Positions 23,358 through 32,167 of a DNA stretch of 64,000 nt are shown in pieces. The stretch comes from Vibrio nitrifigilis (GTDB lineage: Bacteria > Pseudomonadota > Gammaproteobacteria > Enterobacterales > Vibrionaceae): contig NZ_JADPMR010000001.1 in assembly GCF_015686695.1 (NCBI RefSeq), forward strand, positions 992,001-1,056,000, given 5' to 3'. Made by a program: the position numbers and the translations under genes. The notes beneath the pieces were generated by a model. That model made no database searches. It was not told the origin of the DNA and was given only the letters and a program-made list of their open reading frames with translations. How positions within the stretch are numbered: the first letter of the stretch is position 1; each line of letters begins with the position of its first letter.

Positions 23358-26047
23358 TAGTTGTTCTCCTCAGAATCATTCATGTCATTTTGCTCTTTTT
23401 GTACTTTACGCGCTTTGGCTCGGGCGATTGCAGCAGCAACGGCGGCTTTTTTGGGATCGTCTTGTCCAGACGTGTCATGTTCCTTAATGGATGCACGTTC
23501 TTGTTCCACCTTACGTGCCTTAGCTTTAGCCACAGCGGATGCTACTGCAGCGGTTTTTTCTTCTGCAGCGGTATCAGTCGTGTCTTCTGCAGATTCTGCT
23601 GCTATCTCATTCTCCCGGGCAGCTTTACGTGCTTTAGCACGAGCAATAGCGGCAGCCACAGCGGCTTTTTTCGGATCTGGCTCAGTATCGGCCTCGACTG
23701 ATTCAGAGTCTGGCTGCACATCTGTTGCTTCAGCTTGTTGAGCGGCTTTGCGCGCTTTAGCGCGAGCAATCGCGGCAGCTACAGCGGCTTTTTTCGGATC
23801 TTGTGCAGCGTCAGGTTCGACTGATTCAGAGTCTGGGTGGACATCCGTTGATTCAGCTTGTTGAGCGGCTTTGCGTGCTTTAGCACGAGCAATCGCGGCA
23901 GTTACAGCGGCTTTTTTCGGATCTTGTGCAGCGTCAGGTTCGACTGATTCAGAGTCTGGCTGGACATCTGTTGCTTCAGCTTGTTGAGCGGCTTTGCGTG
24001 CTTTAGCACGAGCAATCGCGGCAGCCACAGCGGCTTTTTTCGGATCTTGCGCAGTGTCGGTCTCGACTGATTCAGAGTCTGGCTGGACATCTGTTGCTTC
24101 AGTTTGTTGAGCGGCTTTGCGCGCTTTAGCGCGAGCAATAGCGGCAGCCACAGCAGCTTTTTTCGGATCTTGCGCAGTGTCGGTCTCGACTGATTCAGAG
24201 TCTGGCTGCACATCTGTTGGTTCAGCTTGTTGAGCGGCTTTGCGTGCTTTAGCGCGAGCAATGGCAGCGGCAACCGCGTCCTTTTTACCATTGGAATCAG
24301 ATTCTTCTTGCTGTGCAGGTTGTTCTTGGGCTGCTTTTGCTTTACGTTCTCTGGCTTGACGTTTACGCTCTTCACGTAATTTTGTCATTTCACTGTTATC
24401 AGGTTGCTCGGCACCATTTTGCATTGCTTCAGCCTGTTTAGCTTTTGCTTTTGCAATAGCAGCGGCAACCGCTGGTTTTACCTGAGGTTCATTGGCAGCT
24501 TGAGATTTCTGCGCTTTAACACGAGCAATCGCAGCCGCAACCGCATCATCACCTCCGCTAGATTTTGTCATTTCTGCTCGGCGGTTTTCGGCGGCTTTCT
24601 TAAAGCGATTTTCTCTTTCTGCTTTATCTCGCTCCATTCGTGCTTTTTTCTCTTCAAAGCGCTGTTTAGCCCGCTCTGCAGCTTCAGCTTCGATACGACG
24701 CGTCCGAATTTCCGCTTTAGCTTGTCGGTAGTATTGCACTAATGGAATGTCACTTGGACATACATAGGCACAAGCACCACACTCAATACAATCTTTTAAG
24801 TCAAGAGATTCACATTTCTCATACTCTTCTGCTTTGGCATGCCAATAAAGCTGCTGTGGGAGTAGAGAGGCAGGGCAGGCGTCGGCACAAGCACTACAGC
24901 GAATACAGGCTAGCTCTTCCTTGGCCGGAGAAATTTCTCGGCGAGTCGGTGCCAAAATACAGTTTGCAATTTTGGTAATTGGCACTTGAGCATGCGGCAG
25001 AGTAAAGCCCATGAGAGGGCCACCCATAATTAATCGAGGTAGCTTTTTATCTTCTTTGTACCCAAACTCATCTAACAAAGATTGGATTGGTGTGCCCAAT
25101 AATGCCCAAACATTTTGCGGACGTTTAAAAGCTTTTCCGGTGAGGGTCACGACACGGCGAATGAGCGGTTCACCATCAATGATTGCGCGTTTAATCGCTT
25201 GAATCGTACCCACGTTCATGACCATCTGGCCAATATCCGATGAACGACCACCACTTGGCACTTCAAGGTTGGTTAGGATTTTAATGAGCTGTTTCGCACC
25301 GCCTGACGGGTATTTGGTAGGGACGACACGTATTACGATATTGTCGAAACCTTGAGCGGCTTTTTCTAATGCGGCCACCGCTTGAGGTTTGTTGTCCTCA
25401 ATACCAATAATGGTCAACTTAGGTGCCAAAATATGCTCAACAATCTGAATACCAGAGATGATTTCATCTGCGTATTCACGCATTAAAGCGTCGTCGGCAG
25501 TAATGTAAGGTTCGCACTCAGCAGCATTAACAATCAATATGTCAATTTTGGATTGGCCCGATTCGATTTTTCGTGCCGTTGGAAATCCTGCGCCACCCAT
25601 ACCGGAAATACCGGCTTTACGCACCAGTTCAATTAAATCGAGTGGTGATTGATCGCGGTAATTAGGCTGAGGAAATAATTCAGTCCACTGCTCTGCAAAA
25701 TCGGGTTGAATAACAATACAAGGCTCTGCTAACCCTGACGGATGAGCTACTGTGCGTGGTTCTATCGCAGTAATGATTCCTGAAGTCGGCGCGTGTACCG
25801 GTACTGTAAACGCAGTATTGCATCTGGTCAGAGGTTGACCTTTCAATACTTTCATGCCCGGTTCGACAAGTAAATCTCCGGCTCGCCCAATATGTTGCTT
25901 GAGTGGCAAGATCAACTCATCTGGAATTTTAGCTTCTGTTAGCGGTGTTTTTGTCGATTGTTTTTTATTCTCAGGTGGATGAATGCCTCCGGGAAAATCC
26001 CAGATTTTACCTGATTTAATTTGTTCGATTAATGACAACATACCCAC
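23357..26047 (-). CDS. rsxC: RnfC/RsxC iron-sulfur and NADH-binding subunit with expanded Ala/Lys repeat tail
   Basis: A cytoplasmic peripheral subunit of the Rnf complex that passes electrons between NADH and Fe-S centres. The N-terminal half carries a glycine-rich nucleotide/FMN region (GMGGAGFPTARK) and two 4Fe-4S motifs (CIRCSACADACP, CIECGACAYVCP). From about residue 470 the chain becomes helical and charged, with ten copies of an AVAAAIARAKARK-like motif. Five copies lie in near-identical 41-residue units. At 896 residues it is long even for gamma-proteobacterial RsxC, which commonly has a variable repeat tail. It starts two bases after the rsxB stop codon. Confidence 0.95.
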   Translation of the reverse strand: MGMLSLIEQIKSGKIWDFPGGIHPPENKKQSTKTPLTEAKIPDELILPLKQHIGRAGDLLVEPGMKVLKGQPLTRCNTAFTVPVHAPTSGIITAIEPRTVAHPSGLAEPCIVIQPDFAEQWTELFPQPNYRDQSPLDLIELVRKAGISGMGGAGFPTARKIESGQSKIDILIVNAAECEPYITADDALMREYADEIISGIQIVEHILAPKLTIIGIEDNKPQAVAALEKAAQGFDNIVIRVVPTKYPSGGAKQLIKILTNLEVPSGGRSSDIGQMVMNVGTIQAIKRAIIDGEPLIRRVVTLTGKAFKRPQNVWALLGTPIQSLLDEFGYKEDKKLPRLIMGGPLMGFTLPHAQVPITKIANCILAPTRREISPAKEELACIRCSACADACPASLLPQQLYWHAKAEEYEKCESLDLKDCIECGACAYVCPSDIPLVQYYRQAKAEIRTRRIEAEAAERAKQRFEEKKARMERDKAERENRFKKAAENRRAEMTKSSGGDDAVAAAIARVKAQKSQAANEPQVKPAVAAAIAKAKAKQAEAMQNGAEQPDNSEMTKLREERKRQARERKAKAAQEQPAQQEESDSNGKKDAVAAAIARAKARKAAQQAEPTDVQPDSESVETDTAQDPKKAAVAAAIARAKARKAAQQTEATDVQPDSESVETDTAQDPKKAAVAAAIARAKARKAAQQAEATDVQPDSESVEPDAAQDPKKAAVTAAIARAKARKAAQQAESTDVHPDSESVEPDAAQDPKKAAVAAAIARAKARKAAQQAEATDVQPDSESVEADTEPDPKKAAVAAAIARAKARKAARENEIAAESAEDTTDTAAEEKTAAVASAVAKAKARKVEQERASIKEHDTSGQDDPKKAAVAAAIARAKARKVQKEQNDMNDSEENN
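23619..24290 (-). repeat. 123-bp tandem repeats in the rsxC tail
   Basis: Units start at plus-strand positions 23619, 23742, 23865, 23988, 24111 and 24234, with an exact 123-bp period. Each encodes a KKAAVAAAIARAKARKAAQQ block followed by an acidic linker (DVQPDSESVE). Degenerate single motifs flank the array on both sides. Confidence 0.96.
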
Positions 26048-26049
26048 CC

Positions 26050-26634
26050 TTACTTCACACTGCTCTGAGCGTGAGACTCAGTTTCGGTAACATTAACAAC
26101 TGGAATCGCATTAAGCTGCCACTTCCAAGTATCGGGAGTCGCTTCAATGGGAATCATTTCGATGCAGTCGGTTGGACACGGAGCGACACAAAGATCGCAA
26201 CCGGTACACTCGTCTTTGATAACGGTATGAACCGCTTTCGTGCCGCCAACAATCGCATCAACGGGGCAGGCTTGAATGCATTTTGTACAGCCGATACACA
26301 TGTCTTCATGAATAAAAGCAACTTTTTTGACGTCTTCTAACTCATGGGCTGATTCTTGAACTTCCACGCCCATGAGGTCGGCCAGTTTTTCAATTGTGGC
26401 TTGACCACCAGGAGGGCACTTATTGATATTGTCACCATTGGCAATCGCCTCTGCATAAGGTCGGCAACCAGGATAACCACATTGGCCACATTGAGTTTGT
26501 GGCAAAATGGCATCAATTTGATCGACAATTGGATCCGCTTCAACTTTGAAGCGTACAGAAGCAAAACCGAGAATGGCACCAAATATGGCGGCAAGTACAG
26601 CAAGAGCTAATACCGCGATTAGTATTGTACTCAT
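26050..26634 (-). CDS. rsxB: RnfB/RsxB ferredoxin-like subunit
   Basis: An electron-input subunit of the Rnf complex with an N-terminal membrane anchor. An Fe-S domain (CGQCGYPGC ... CPPGG) is followed by two bacterial-ferredoxin clusters (CIGCTKCIQACP, CTGCDLCVAPCP). The length is 194 residues. Its start overlaps the rsxA stop as TAATG. Confidence 0.96.
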   Translation of the reverse strand: MSTILIAVLALAVLAAIFGAILGFASVRFKVEADPIVDQIDAILPQTQCGQCGYPGCRPYAEAIANGDNINKCPPGGQATIEKLADLMGVEVQESAHELEDVKKVAFIHEDMCIGCTKCIQACPVDAIVGGTKAVHTVIKDECTGCDLCVAPCPTDCIEMIPIEATPDTWKWQLNAIPVVNVTETESHAQSSVK

Positions 26635-27215
26635 TACAGTTTCACCAGTCCGGTAAAGCCCATAAAGGCAAGTGACATTAACCCGGCTGTAATCATCGCA
26701 ATAGATGCCCCTTTGAATGGAGCGGGAACGTCGGCAACGTTAATCCTTTCTCGCATCGATGCGAATAAGATCAGTACCAGAGAAAATCCTACAGCAGCGC
26801 CGAAACCATAGATAATCGATTCAACGAAGTTATGATTTTCATTGACATTGAGCAGAGCAACACCGAGAACCGCGCAGTTGGTGGTAATGAGTGGGAGAAA
26901 GATCCCTAGTAAGCGATAAAGCGTTGGACTCGTTTTGTGGACCACCATTTCTGTAAATTGCACGACAACTGCAATTACCAATATAAAGCTCATCGTCCGT
27001 AGGTAATCGATACCCAGTGGTCGTAAGATGTATGTCTCAACAAGATATGAACACACTGAAGCTAAGGTCAGGACAAACGTTGTTGCCAACCCCATACCAA
27101 TCGCTGTTTCCAGCTTTTTCGACACGCCCATGAAAGGGCACAAGCCCAAGAATTTTACCAGTACAAAGTTGTTAACCAGTACAGTGCCAATTAACAACAA
27201 CACATATTCGGTCAT
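26634..27215 (-). CDS. rsxA: RnfA/RsxA integral membrane subunit
   Basis: First gene of the rsx operon and a six-span membrane subunit related to RsxE. The sequence is nearly the same as the E. coli protein as I remember it (VNNFVLVKFLGLCPFMGVS). The frame is open to 27275, but MTEYVLLLIG at ATG 27215 aligns with the E. coli start, giving 193 residues. The operon promoter should lie in the gap to tRNA-Asn. Confidence 0.95.
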   Translation of the reverse strand: MTEYVLLLIGTVLVNNFVLVKFLGLCPFMGVSKKLETAIGMGLATTFVLTLASVCSYLVETYILRPLGIDYLRTMSFILVIAVVVQFTEMVVHKTSPTLYRLLGIFLPLITTNCAVLGVALLNVNENHNFVESIIYGFGAAVGFSLVLILFASMRERINVADVPAPFKGASIAMITAGLMSLAFMGFTGLVKL

Positions 27216-27579
27216 AGTTATTTTTGATTGATATTTTGATCTCGGCATTATCATGCTTTGTGAAGCCAATAACAACCAAGGAAAGTTAAGGTTTTAGGTA
27301 TCTGAGTAAAAACTACACATTAAAGCCATGATAAGTGTGCAGATATTGAGAAAAAACAACACTTACTGATATAACACAAAAAAAGTACTGGCAATGAATA
27401 GGACTCAAAGGAGTCTCATAGCCATATTAAATATGTGGTTTTGGCAGTTTGGTTTTATTTCTATAAAGAATCGATGTGGGTAAGCAATCCCACATGAGTG
27501 TGAGTTTTACTCTCATGCTTAAAGTCTAACACATGGCGCCAATAAAAACCGTCAAATTGTGGTTTTACTCAATAGACAC

Positions 27580-27611
27580 TATATCCAAGTAACGAATAAA
27601 ACTCGCCCCTT
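27580..27611. repeat. Remnant of the TATACCC repeat family
   Basis: TATATCCAAGTAA is followed by CGAATAAAACTCGCCC. Both segments occur in the 37190-37455 element, the second in its central arm, so this is an internally deleted copy. Confidence 0.55.
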
Positions 27612-27639
27612 GGGGCCCAGGTTACATTGCGGTAAATAC

Positions 27640-27671
27640 AAAAAAGCCCAATCAAAAGATTGGGCTTTCTT
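27640..27671 (-). terminator. Terminator of tRNA-Asn
   Basis: AAGCCCAATC / GATTGGGCTT stem with an AAAA-type loop. The leftward transcript ends in a U-tract. Confidence 0.9.
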
Positions 27672-27676
27672 AAATT

Positions 27677-27752
27677 TGGCTCCCCCTGCAAGACTTGAAC
27701 TTGCGACATACGGATTAACAGTCCGCCGTTCTACCGACTGAACTAAGGGGGA
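27677..27752 (-). tRNA. tRNA-Asn (anticodon GUU)
   Basis: The reverse strand gives a 76-nt cloverleaf beginning TCCCCCTTAG and ending in encoded CCA. The anticodon loop CTGTTAATC has anticodon GTT. The acceptor stem TCCCCCT pairs with AGGGGGA, and the T-loop is GTTCAAGTC. It closely matches E. coli tRNA-Asn. It has its own promoter and terminator. Confidence 0.98.
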
Positions 27753-27771
27753 ATTGCTTAATGCGGAGCGC

Positions 27772-27800
27772 ATCTTATCGACCAGTAAGTTAAGTGTCAA
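27772..27800 (-). promoter_or_regulatory. Sigma-70 promoter of tRNA-Asn
   Basis: On the reverse strand, TTGACA (27800-27795), a 17-bp spacer and TAAGAT (27777-27772) are followed by a GC-rich discriminator (GCGCTCCGC). That discriminator is typical of stringently controlled stable-RNA promoters. Confidence 0.85.
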
Positions 27801-27886
27801 GCACTTAGCATTGAAAAAATGAAAGTTTTTCTAAACAAAAAAGCTTTACTTTTCTGTAAGCCTTATCCTGATTGAGCTAGATTTAG

Positions 27887-27909
27887 TTATCCACTAAATT
27901 TGTGGATAA
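27887..27909. promoter_or_regulatory. Inverted pair of DnaA boxes upstream of uvrB
   Basis: TTATCCACT (one mismatch) at 27887-27895 faces TGTGGATAA at 27901-27909, whose reverse complement TTATCCACA is the perfect DnaA box. DnaA sites in the uvrB promoter region have been reported for E. coli. Confidence 0.7.
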
Positions 27910-28438
27910 GTGTGTGAATTAAATCTTAGTAATTATGTTTTTCTCAACAAGCGGTGTAAGTTATAACATTTCATGATGTTATTTTTATTGTTTAAGTGAT
28001 TGTTTTTATGTTTAAAAATTAATTTATAAACAGAATTTTCTTTGTTGTATAAAAGCTCATTATAATGTCATGAAAATGTTAATTTTAGAAAAACTGGGGA
28101 AAAGCCGTGGATTAAATGTTGGGAGTTTTGAAGGGGAGTCCCGAGCGGGGCAGGGATAATAACAGAGTGAAGTAGAGGTTTCTACCCTCATGGTAATCTT
28201 TTTGTCGCTTTAACCATATTTTATGGGAGTGCAATGCATGATAAAGGCTTAACCGCCTTGTCCTTGACCAGTGAACATATAGAACGACACAGTATTGAAA
28301 TCATTTGGACTACTGATTAAAGATAGACAACTTGTTGAGTATTGCAACGATGGGTTACGTTAAATAGTAACTTCTACTTGCCATAATAAAGGCCATACAG
28401 CGACAATAGATAAAGATAAATTAGAGAATGAGGACGTC

Positions 28439-30469
28439 ATGAATAAGGTATTTGAGTTGGTATCTGACTATCAACCATCAGGCGATCAACCTGATGCAAT
28501 CCAATCTCTTATTGAAGGAATTGATTCTGGCTTAGCACATCAAACTCTACTTGGTGTTACTGGCTCGGGAAAAACGTTTACCTTAGCCAATGTGATTGCT
28601 CAATCTCATCGGCCCGCTATTTTGTTAGCACCGAATAAAACGCTTGCTGCGCAGTTATATGGTGAAATGAAGAGTTTTTTTCCAAATAATGCGGTCGAGT
28701 ATTTCGTTTCTTACTACGATTATTACCAGCCAGAGGCTTATGTGCCAACCACGGACACATTTATTGAAAAAGATGCCTCTGTTAACGCTCATATCGAACA
28801 AATGCGTCTTTCCGCAACTAAAGCTCTATTAGAGCGAAAAGATGCGATTATTGTCGCGTCGGTATCTGCTATTTATGGTTTGGGCGATCCTGATTCTTAT
28901 TTGAAAATGATGCTGCATTTGCGTCGTGGTGATGTCATCAATCAACGAGACATGCTGCGTCGTTTAGCCGAACTACAATATTCGCGTAACGATGTGGGTT
29001 TTGAACGTGGTCAGTTCCGAGTTCGTGGTGAAGTTATTGATATATTCCCTGCTGAATCAGAGCAAGAAGCCGTCAGAGTTGAGATGTTTGACGATGAAGT
29101 CGACTGTATCAGCTTATTTGATCCGTTAACCGGCGTTGTTAACCAGAAAGATCTGCCGCGCTTTACCATCTACCCTAAAACTCACTACGTAACCCCTCGT
29201 GATCGTATTCTCGAAGCCATAGAAAAGATCAAAGTCGAACTTGAGTCACGTAAAAAATATTTATTAGACAATAATAAGCTACTAGAAGAGCAGCGTATTA
29301 GCCAACGTACTCAGTTTGATATTGAAATGATGAACGAACTAGGTTTTTGCTCTGGTATTGAAAACTACTCTCGCTATCTTAGCGGGAGAGCAGAGGGTGA
29401 GCCGCCACCAACCTTGTTTGATTATCTTCCTCATGATGGATTATTGATTATCGATGAGTCGCACGTCACCGTGCCACAGATAGGTGCGATGTATAAAGGT
29501 GACCGTTCAAGAAAAGAAACCTTAGTTGAGTATGGATTTCGTCTTCCTTCTGCTTTAGATAATCGTCCTTTGAAGTTTGAAGAGTTTGAAGCTTTAGCTC
29601 CACAGACTATTTTTGTTTCTGCCACTCCTGGTCATTATGAACTAGAAAAATCTGGTGGTGATGTTGTTGATCAGGTTGTGAGACCGACCGGCTTGCTTGA
29701 TCCTGAACTTGAAGTTCGCCCAGTTGCAACGCAAGTGGATGATTTGCTCTCTGAGATTCGTATTAGGGCTGCAAAACAAGAGCGGGTACTAGTTACGACA
29801 TTAACGAAGCGTATGGCAGAAGATTTGACAGAATATCTTCATGAACATGACGTAAAAGTGCGTTATTTGCACTCAGATATTGATACGGTAGAACGTGTTG
29901 AAATTATCCGTGATTTACGCCTTGGTGAGTTTGACGTTTTAGTTGGAATTAACTTATTACGAGAAGGCTTAGATATGCCAGAGGTGTCTTTGGTGGCTAT
30001 TCTTGATGCAGATAAAGAAGGGTTTTTGCGTTCTGAACGTTCGCTAATTCAGACTATAGGGCGCGCAGCACGTAATATCAAAGGTAAAGCCATCCTCTAT
30101 GGAGATTCGATTACTAAATCGATGAAAAAAGCGATGGATGAAACCAATCGTCGTCGCATTAAGCAGCAAGAATATAATGAGCAAAATGGTATTACCCCAC
30201 AGGCTCTCAAACGCAATATCAAAGATATTATGGAATTGGGTGACGTGACTAAGTCTCGTAAGCAAAAATCTCAACGCCCAGTCCCATTAAACAAAGTTGC
30301 GGAGGAATCTGGAAGCTATGGCTCATTAACGCCTCAAGAGCTGGAAAAAGAAATTCAAAAACTCGAAACTAAGATGTACAAACATGCTCAAGACCTTGAA
30401 TTTGAACTGGCTGCTCAAGTTCGTGATCAAATAGAACAGCTGCGTGCACAATTTATTGTGAACAGTTAG
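28439..30469 (+). CDS. uvrB: Excinuclease ABC subunit B
   Basis: The damage-verification helicase of nucleotide excision repair, loaded by UvrA and recruiting UvrC. Walker A GVTGSGKT is at residues 39-46. The beta-hairpin YYDYYQPEAYVP, helicase motif GINLLREGLDMPEV and the C-terminal UVR motif (ELAAQVRDQIEQLR) are present. The length of 676 residues is normal. GAGGA lies five bases before ATG. Confidence 0.98.
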   Translation: MNKVFELVSDYQPSGDQPDAIQSLIEGIDSGLAHQTLLGVTGSGKTFTLANVIAQSHRPAILLAPNKTLAAQLYGEMKSFFPNNAVEYFVSYYDYYQPEAYVPTTDTFIEKDASVNAHIEQMRLSATKALLERKDAIIVASVSAIYGLGDPDSYLKMMLHLRRGDVINQRDMLRRLAELQYSRNDVGFERGQFRVRGEVIDIFPAESEQEAVRVEMFDDEVDCISLFDPLTGVVNQKDLPRFTIYPKTHYVTPRDRILEAIEKIKVELESRKKYLLDNNKLLEEQRISQRTQFDIEMMNELGFCSGIENYSRYLSGRAEGEPPPTLFDYLPHDGLLIIDESHVTVPQIGAMYKGDRSRKETLVEYGFRLPSALDNRPLKFEEFEALAPQTIFVSATPGHYELEKSGGDVVDQVVRPTGLLDPELEVRPVATQVDDLLSEIRIRAAKQERVLVTTLTKRMAEDLTEYLHEHDVKVRYLHSDIDTVERVEIIRDLRLGEFDVLVGINLLREGLDMPEVSLVAILDADKEGFLRSERSLIQTIGRAARNIKGKAILYGDSITKSMKKAMDETNRRRIKQQEYNEQNGITPQALKRNIKDIMELGDVTKSRKQKSQRPVPLNKVAEESGSYGSLTPQELEKEIQKLETKMYKHAQDLEFELAAQVRDQIEQLRAQFIVNS

Positions 30470-30486
30470 TACATTGAAATTTAGAT

Positions 30487-30581
30487 AAAAAAATAGCCAA
30501 TAGAAACACTCTATTGGCTGTAATACTGTGAACATATAATTCACTAACAACGTCAGTTGGCTAGGTGACCCGTTAGGGTCA
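30487..30581 (-). ncRNA. qrr1: Quorum-regulatory small RNA Qrr1
   Basis: The reverse strand starts TGACCCTAACGGGTCA (first hairpin), continues CCTAGCCAACTGACGTTGTT (the conserved Qrr core that pairs with targets such as hapR/luxR mRNA), and ends at a GCCAATAG / CTATTGGC hairpin with seven U. It is about 95 nt, similar to V. cholerae Qrr1. It is divergent from luxO, the known Vibrio arrangement. A sigma-54 promoter and LuxO boxes lie upstream. Confidence 0.95.
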
Positions 30582-30590
30582 TAGTTAATA

Positions 30591-30608
30591 AAGCATATAC
30601 CATGCCAA
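30591..30608 (-). promoter_or_regulatory. Sigma-54 promoter of qrr1
   Basis: The reverse strand reads TTGGCAT-N6-TGCTT, the -24/-12 element. It is spaced correctly for a start at T30581, the first base of TGACCC. Confidence 0.92.
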
Positions 30609-30679
30609 CTTTTAAATTGGATTAAAGTCCCTAAATCCAATACTTTTTGGCTATATTTGGTCAAAAATGCATTTGAAAT

Positions 30680-30692
30680 TTGCAAAATGCAA
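30680..30692. promoter_or_regulatory. LuxO binding site
   Basis: TTGCA-AAA-TGCAA is a perfect match to the TTGCAN3TGCAA LuxO motif, about 100 bp upstream of the qrr1 start. A degenerate second copy (AAGCAAAATGCGA) is at 30712-30724, close to luxO itself. Confidence 0.85.
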
Positions 30693-30751
30693 TTCCTAAT
30701 GCGATTATTATAAGCAAAATGCGAATAAGACATTCATGACTAGGCTAGGTT

Positions 30752-32161
30752 ATGCAATTAGATTACCCAATTCAGAAAGCAAAATACTTGCTTATGGTTG
30801 AGGATACAGCATCAGTTGCGGCTTTATACCGTTCTTACTTATTACCGTTAGAGATTGATATTAACGTGGTGGGAACGGGTAAAGAGGCTATTGAGAGTAT
30901 CGCTCAGCGAGAACCCGATCTCATTCTACTTGATTTACGTCTACCCGATATGACAGGGATGGATGTACTGCATGCTGTTAAACAGAAGCACCCTGACGTG
31001 CCTGTTGTCTTTATGACGGCCCACGGCTCAATCGATACGGCTGTGGAAGCAATGCGCCATGGCGCACAAGATTTCCTTATTAAGCCATGTGAAGCTGACC
31101 GTTTGCGTGTCACTGTGAATAATGCGATTCGCAAGGCAAGCAAACTTAAAAATGAAACCGATGACCCTGGCAATCAAAACTATCAGGGATTCATTGGTAG
31201 TAGCCAAAATATGCAAGCGGTTTATCGAACCATTGACTCTGCGGCCACAAGTAAAGCCAGTATTTTTATCACTGGTGAAAGTGGTACAGGTAAAGAAGTC
31301 TGTGCTGAAGCTGTACACGCAGCAAGCAAACGTGGTGATAAACCTTTTATTGCTATCAACTGTGCCGCAATTCCTAAAGACCTGATTGAAAGTGAACTAT
31401 TTGGTCACGTAAAAGGGGCATTTACTGGCGCGGCGACTGATCGCCAAGGTGCTGCAGAGTTAGCGGATGGCGGTACACTCTTCCTTGATGAATTATGTGA
31501 AATGGATTTGGACTTACAGACCAAATTGTTGCGTTTTATTCAAACCGGTACATTTCAAAAAGTCGGTTCATCCAAAATGAAAAGCGTTGATGTCCGTTTT
31601 GTCTGCGCGACCAACCGTGATCCCTGGAAAGAAGTTCAAGAAGGCCGCTTTCGTGAAGATTTATATTACCGCCTTTATGTAATCCCTTTGCATTTACCCC
31701 CTCTACGAGAGCGGGGCGATGACGTCATTGAAATTGCTTACTCTTTACTTGGTTTCATGTCTAAGGAAGAAGGGAAAAGTTTTGTGCGGTTATCTGCCGA
31801 TGTTGTGGAGCGTTTTAAACATTATGAATGGCCTGGTAATGTTCGCCAATTACAAAACGTATTGCGCAATGTTGTGGTACTCAATGAAGGTCGTGAGATA
31901 ACAATCAATATGTTGCCGCCTCCATTGAATCAGCCTATCGAGCCAAGACCGAATGTTACCCTTTCGGCAAATTCAGACGCGACTTTTTCAGTGCACGATA
32001 TTTTCCCTCTGTGGTTGACGGAAAAGCAGGCAATTGAAAAAGCGATTGAAGCGTGTGATGGCAATATTCCCAAAGCGGCAGGTTATTTAGATGTCAGTCC
32101 TTCTACTATTTATCGGAAATTGCAGAGTTGGAATGACAAGGTTAAAGAAAAGGAAAAGTAA
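30752..32161 (+). CDS. luxO: Quorum-sensing sigma-54 response regulator LuxO
   Basis: Phosphorylated LuxO activates qrr transcription at low cell density. Receiver domain: Asp61 in LILLDLRLPD, equivalent to Asp47 of the shorter classical numbering. AAA+ domain: Walker A GESGTGKE and the sigma-54 contact loop GAFTGA. C-terminal Fis-type helix-turn-helix: AAGYLDVSPSTIYRKL. I kept ATG 30752 (469 residues) because the extra N-terminal residues complete the first receiver strand; Met15 is the older alternative start. The luxU start lies 6 bp beyond its stop. Confidence 0.97.
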   Translation: MQLDYPIQKAKYLLMVEDTASVAALYRSYLLPLEIDINVVGTGKEAIESIAQREPDLILLDLRLPDMTGMDVLHAVKQKHPDVPVVFMTAHGSIDTAVEAMRHGAQDFLIKPCEADRLRVTVNNAIRKASKLKNETDDPGNQNYQGFIGSSQNMQAVYRTIDSAATSKASIFITGESGTGKEVCAEAVHAASKRGDKPFIAINCAAIPKDLIESELFGHVKGAFTGAATDRQGAAELADGGTLFLDELCEMDLDLQTKLLRFIQTGTFQKVGSSKMKSVDVRFVCATNRDPWKEVQEGRFREDLYYRLYVIPLHLPPLRERGDDVIEIAYSLLGFMSKEEGKSFVRLSADVVERFKHYEWPGNVRQLQNVLRNVVVLNEGREITINMLPPPLNQPIEPRPNVTLSANSDATFSVHDIFPLWLTEKQAIEKAIEACDGNIPKAAGYLDVSPSTIYRKLQSWNDKVKEKEK

Positions 32162-32167
32162 GTATCT

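Larger units (their letters stand above)
27216..27676. other. Gap between rsxA and tRNA-Asn
   Basis: 460 bp without a gene. It holds several short inverted repeats (GACTC-AAA-GGAGTC near 27405, and ATGAG/CTCAT arms near 27495-27516), a repeat remnant at 27580-27611 and the tRNA terminator. The rsx promoter is presumably here, but I cannot pick it out with confidence. Confidence 0.5.
27753..28438. promoter_or_regulatory. Long uvrB upstream region
   Basis: About 690 bp, AT-rich, with no convincing gene. It contains the tRNA promoter and a pair of inverted DnaA boxes (27887-27909). I looked for a CTG-N10-CAG SOS box and did not find a good one. A short palindrome, GTAGA-GGT-TTCTAC, lies near 28172. 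Confidence 0.5.

Noticed and set aside
23361..24742. Plus-strand open frames opposite rsxC
   Set aside because: Repeat-driven shadow frames of the Ala/Lys-rich rsxC tail.
27559..27741. Small plus-strand open frame reading LAPPARLELATYG
   Set aside because: It reads through the antisense of tRNA-Asn, a common spurious annotation at tRNA genes.
27753..28438. SOS (LexA) box for uvrB
   Set aside because: I scanned for CTG-N10-CAG and found no convincing match, so none is reported.
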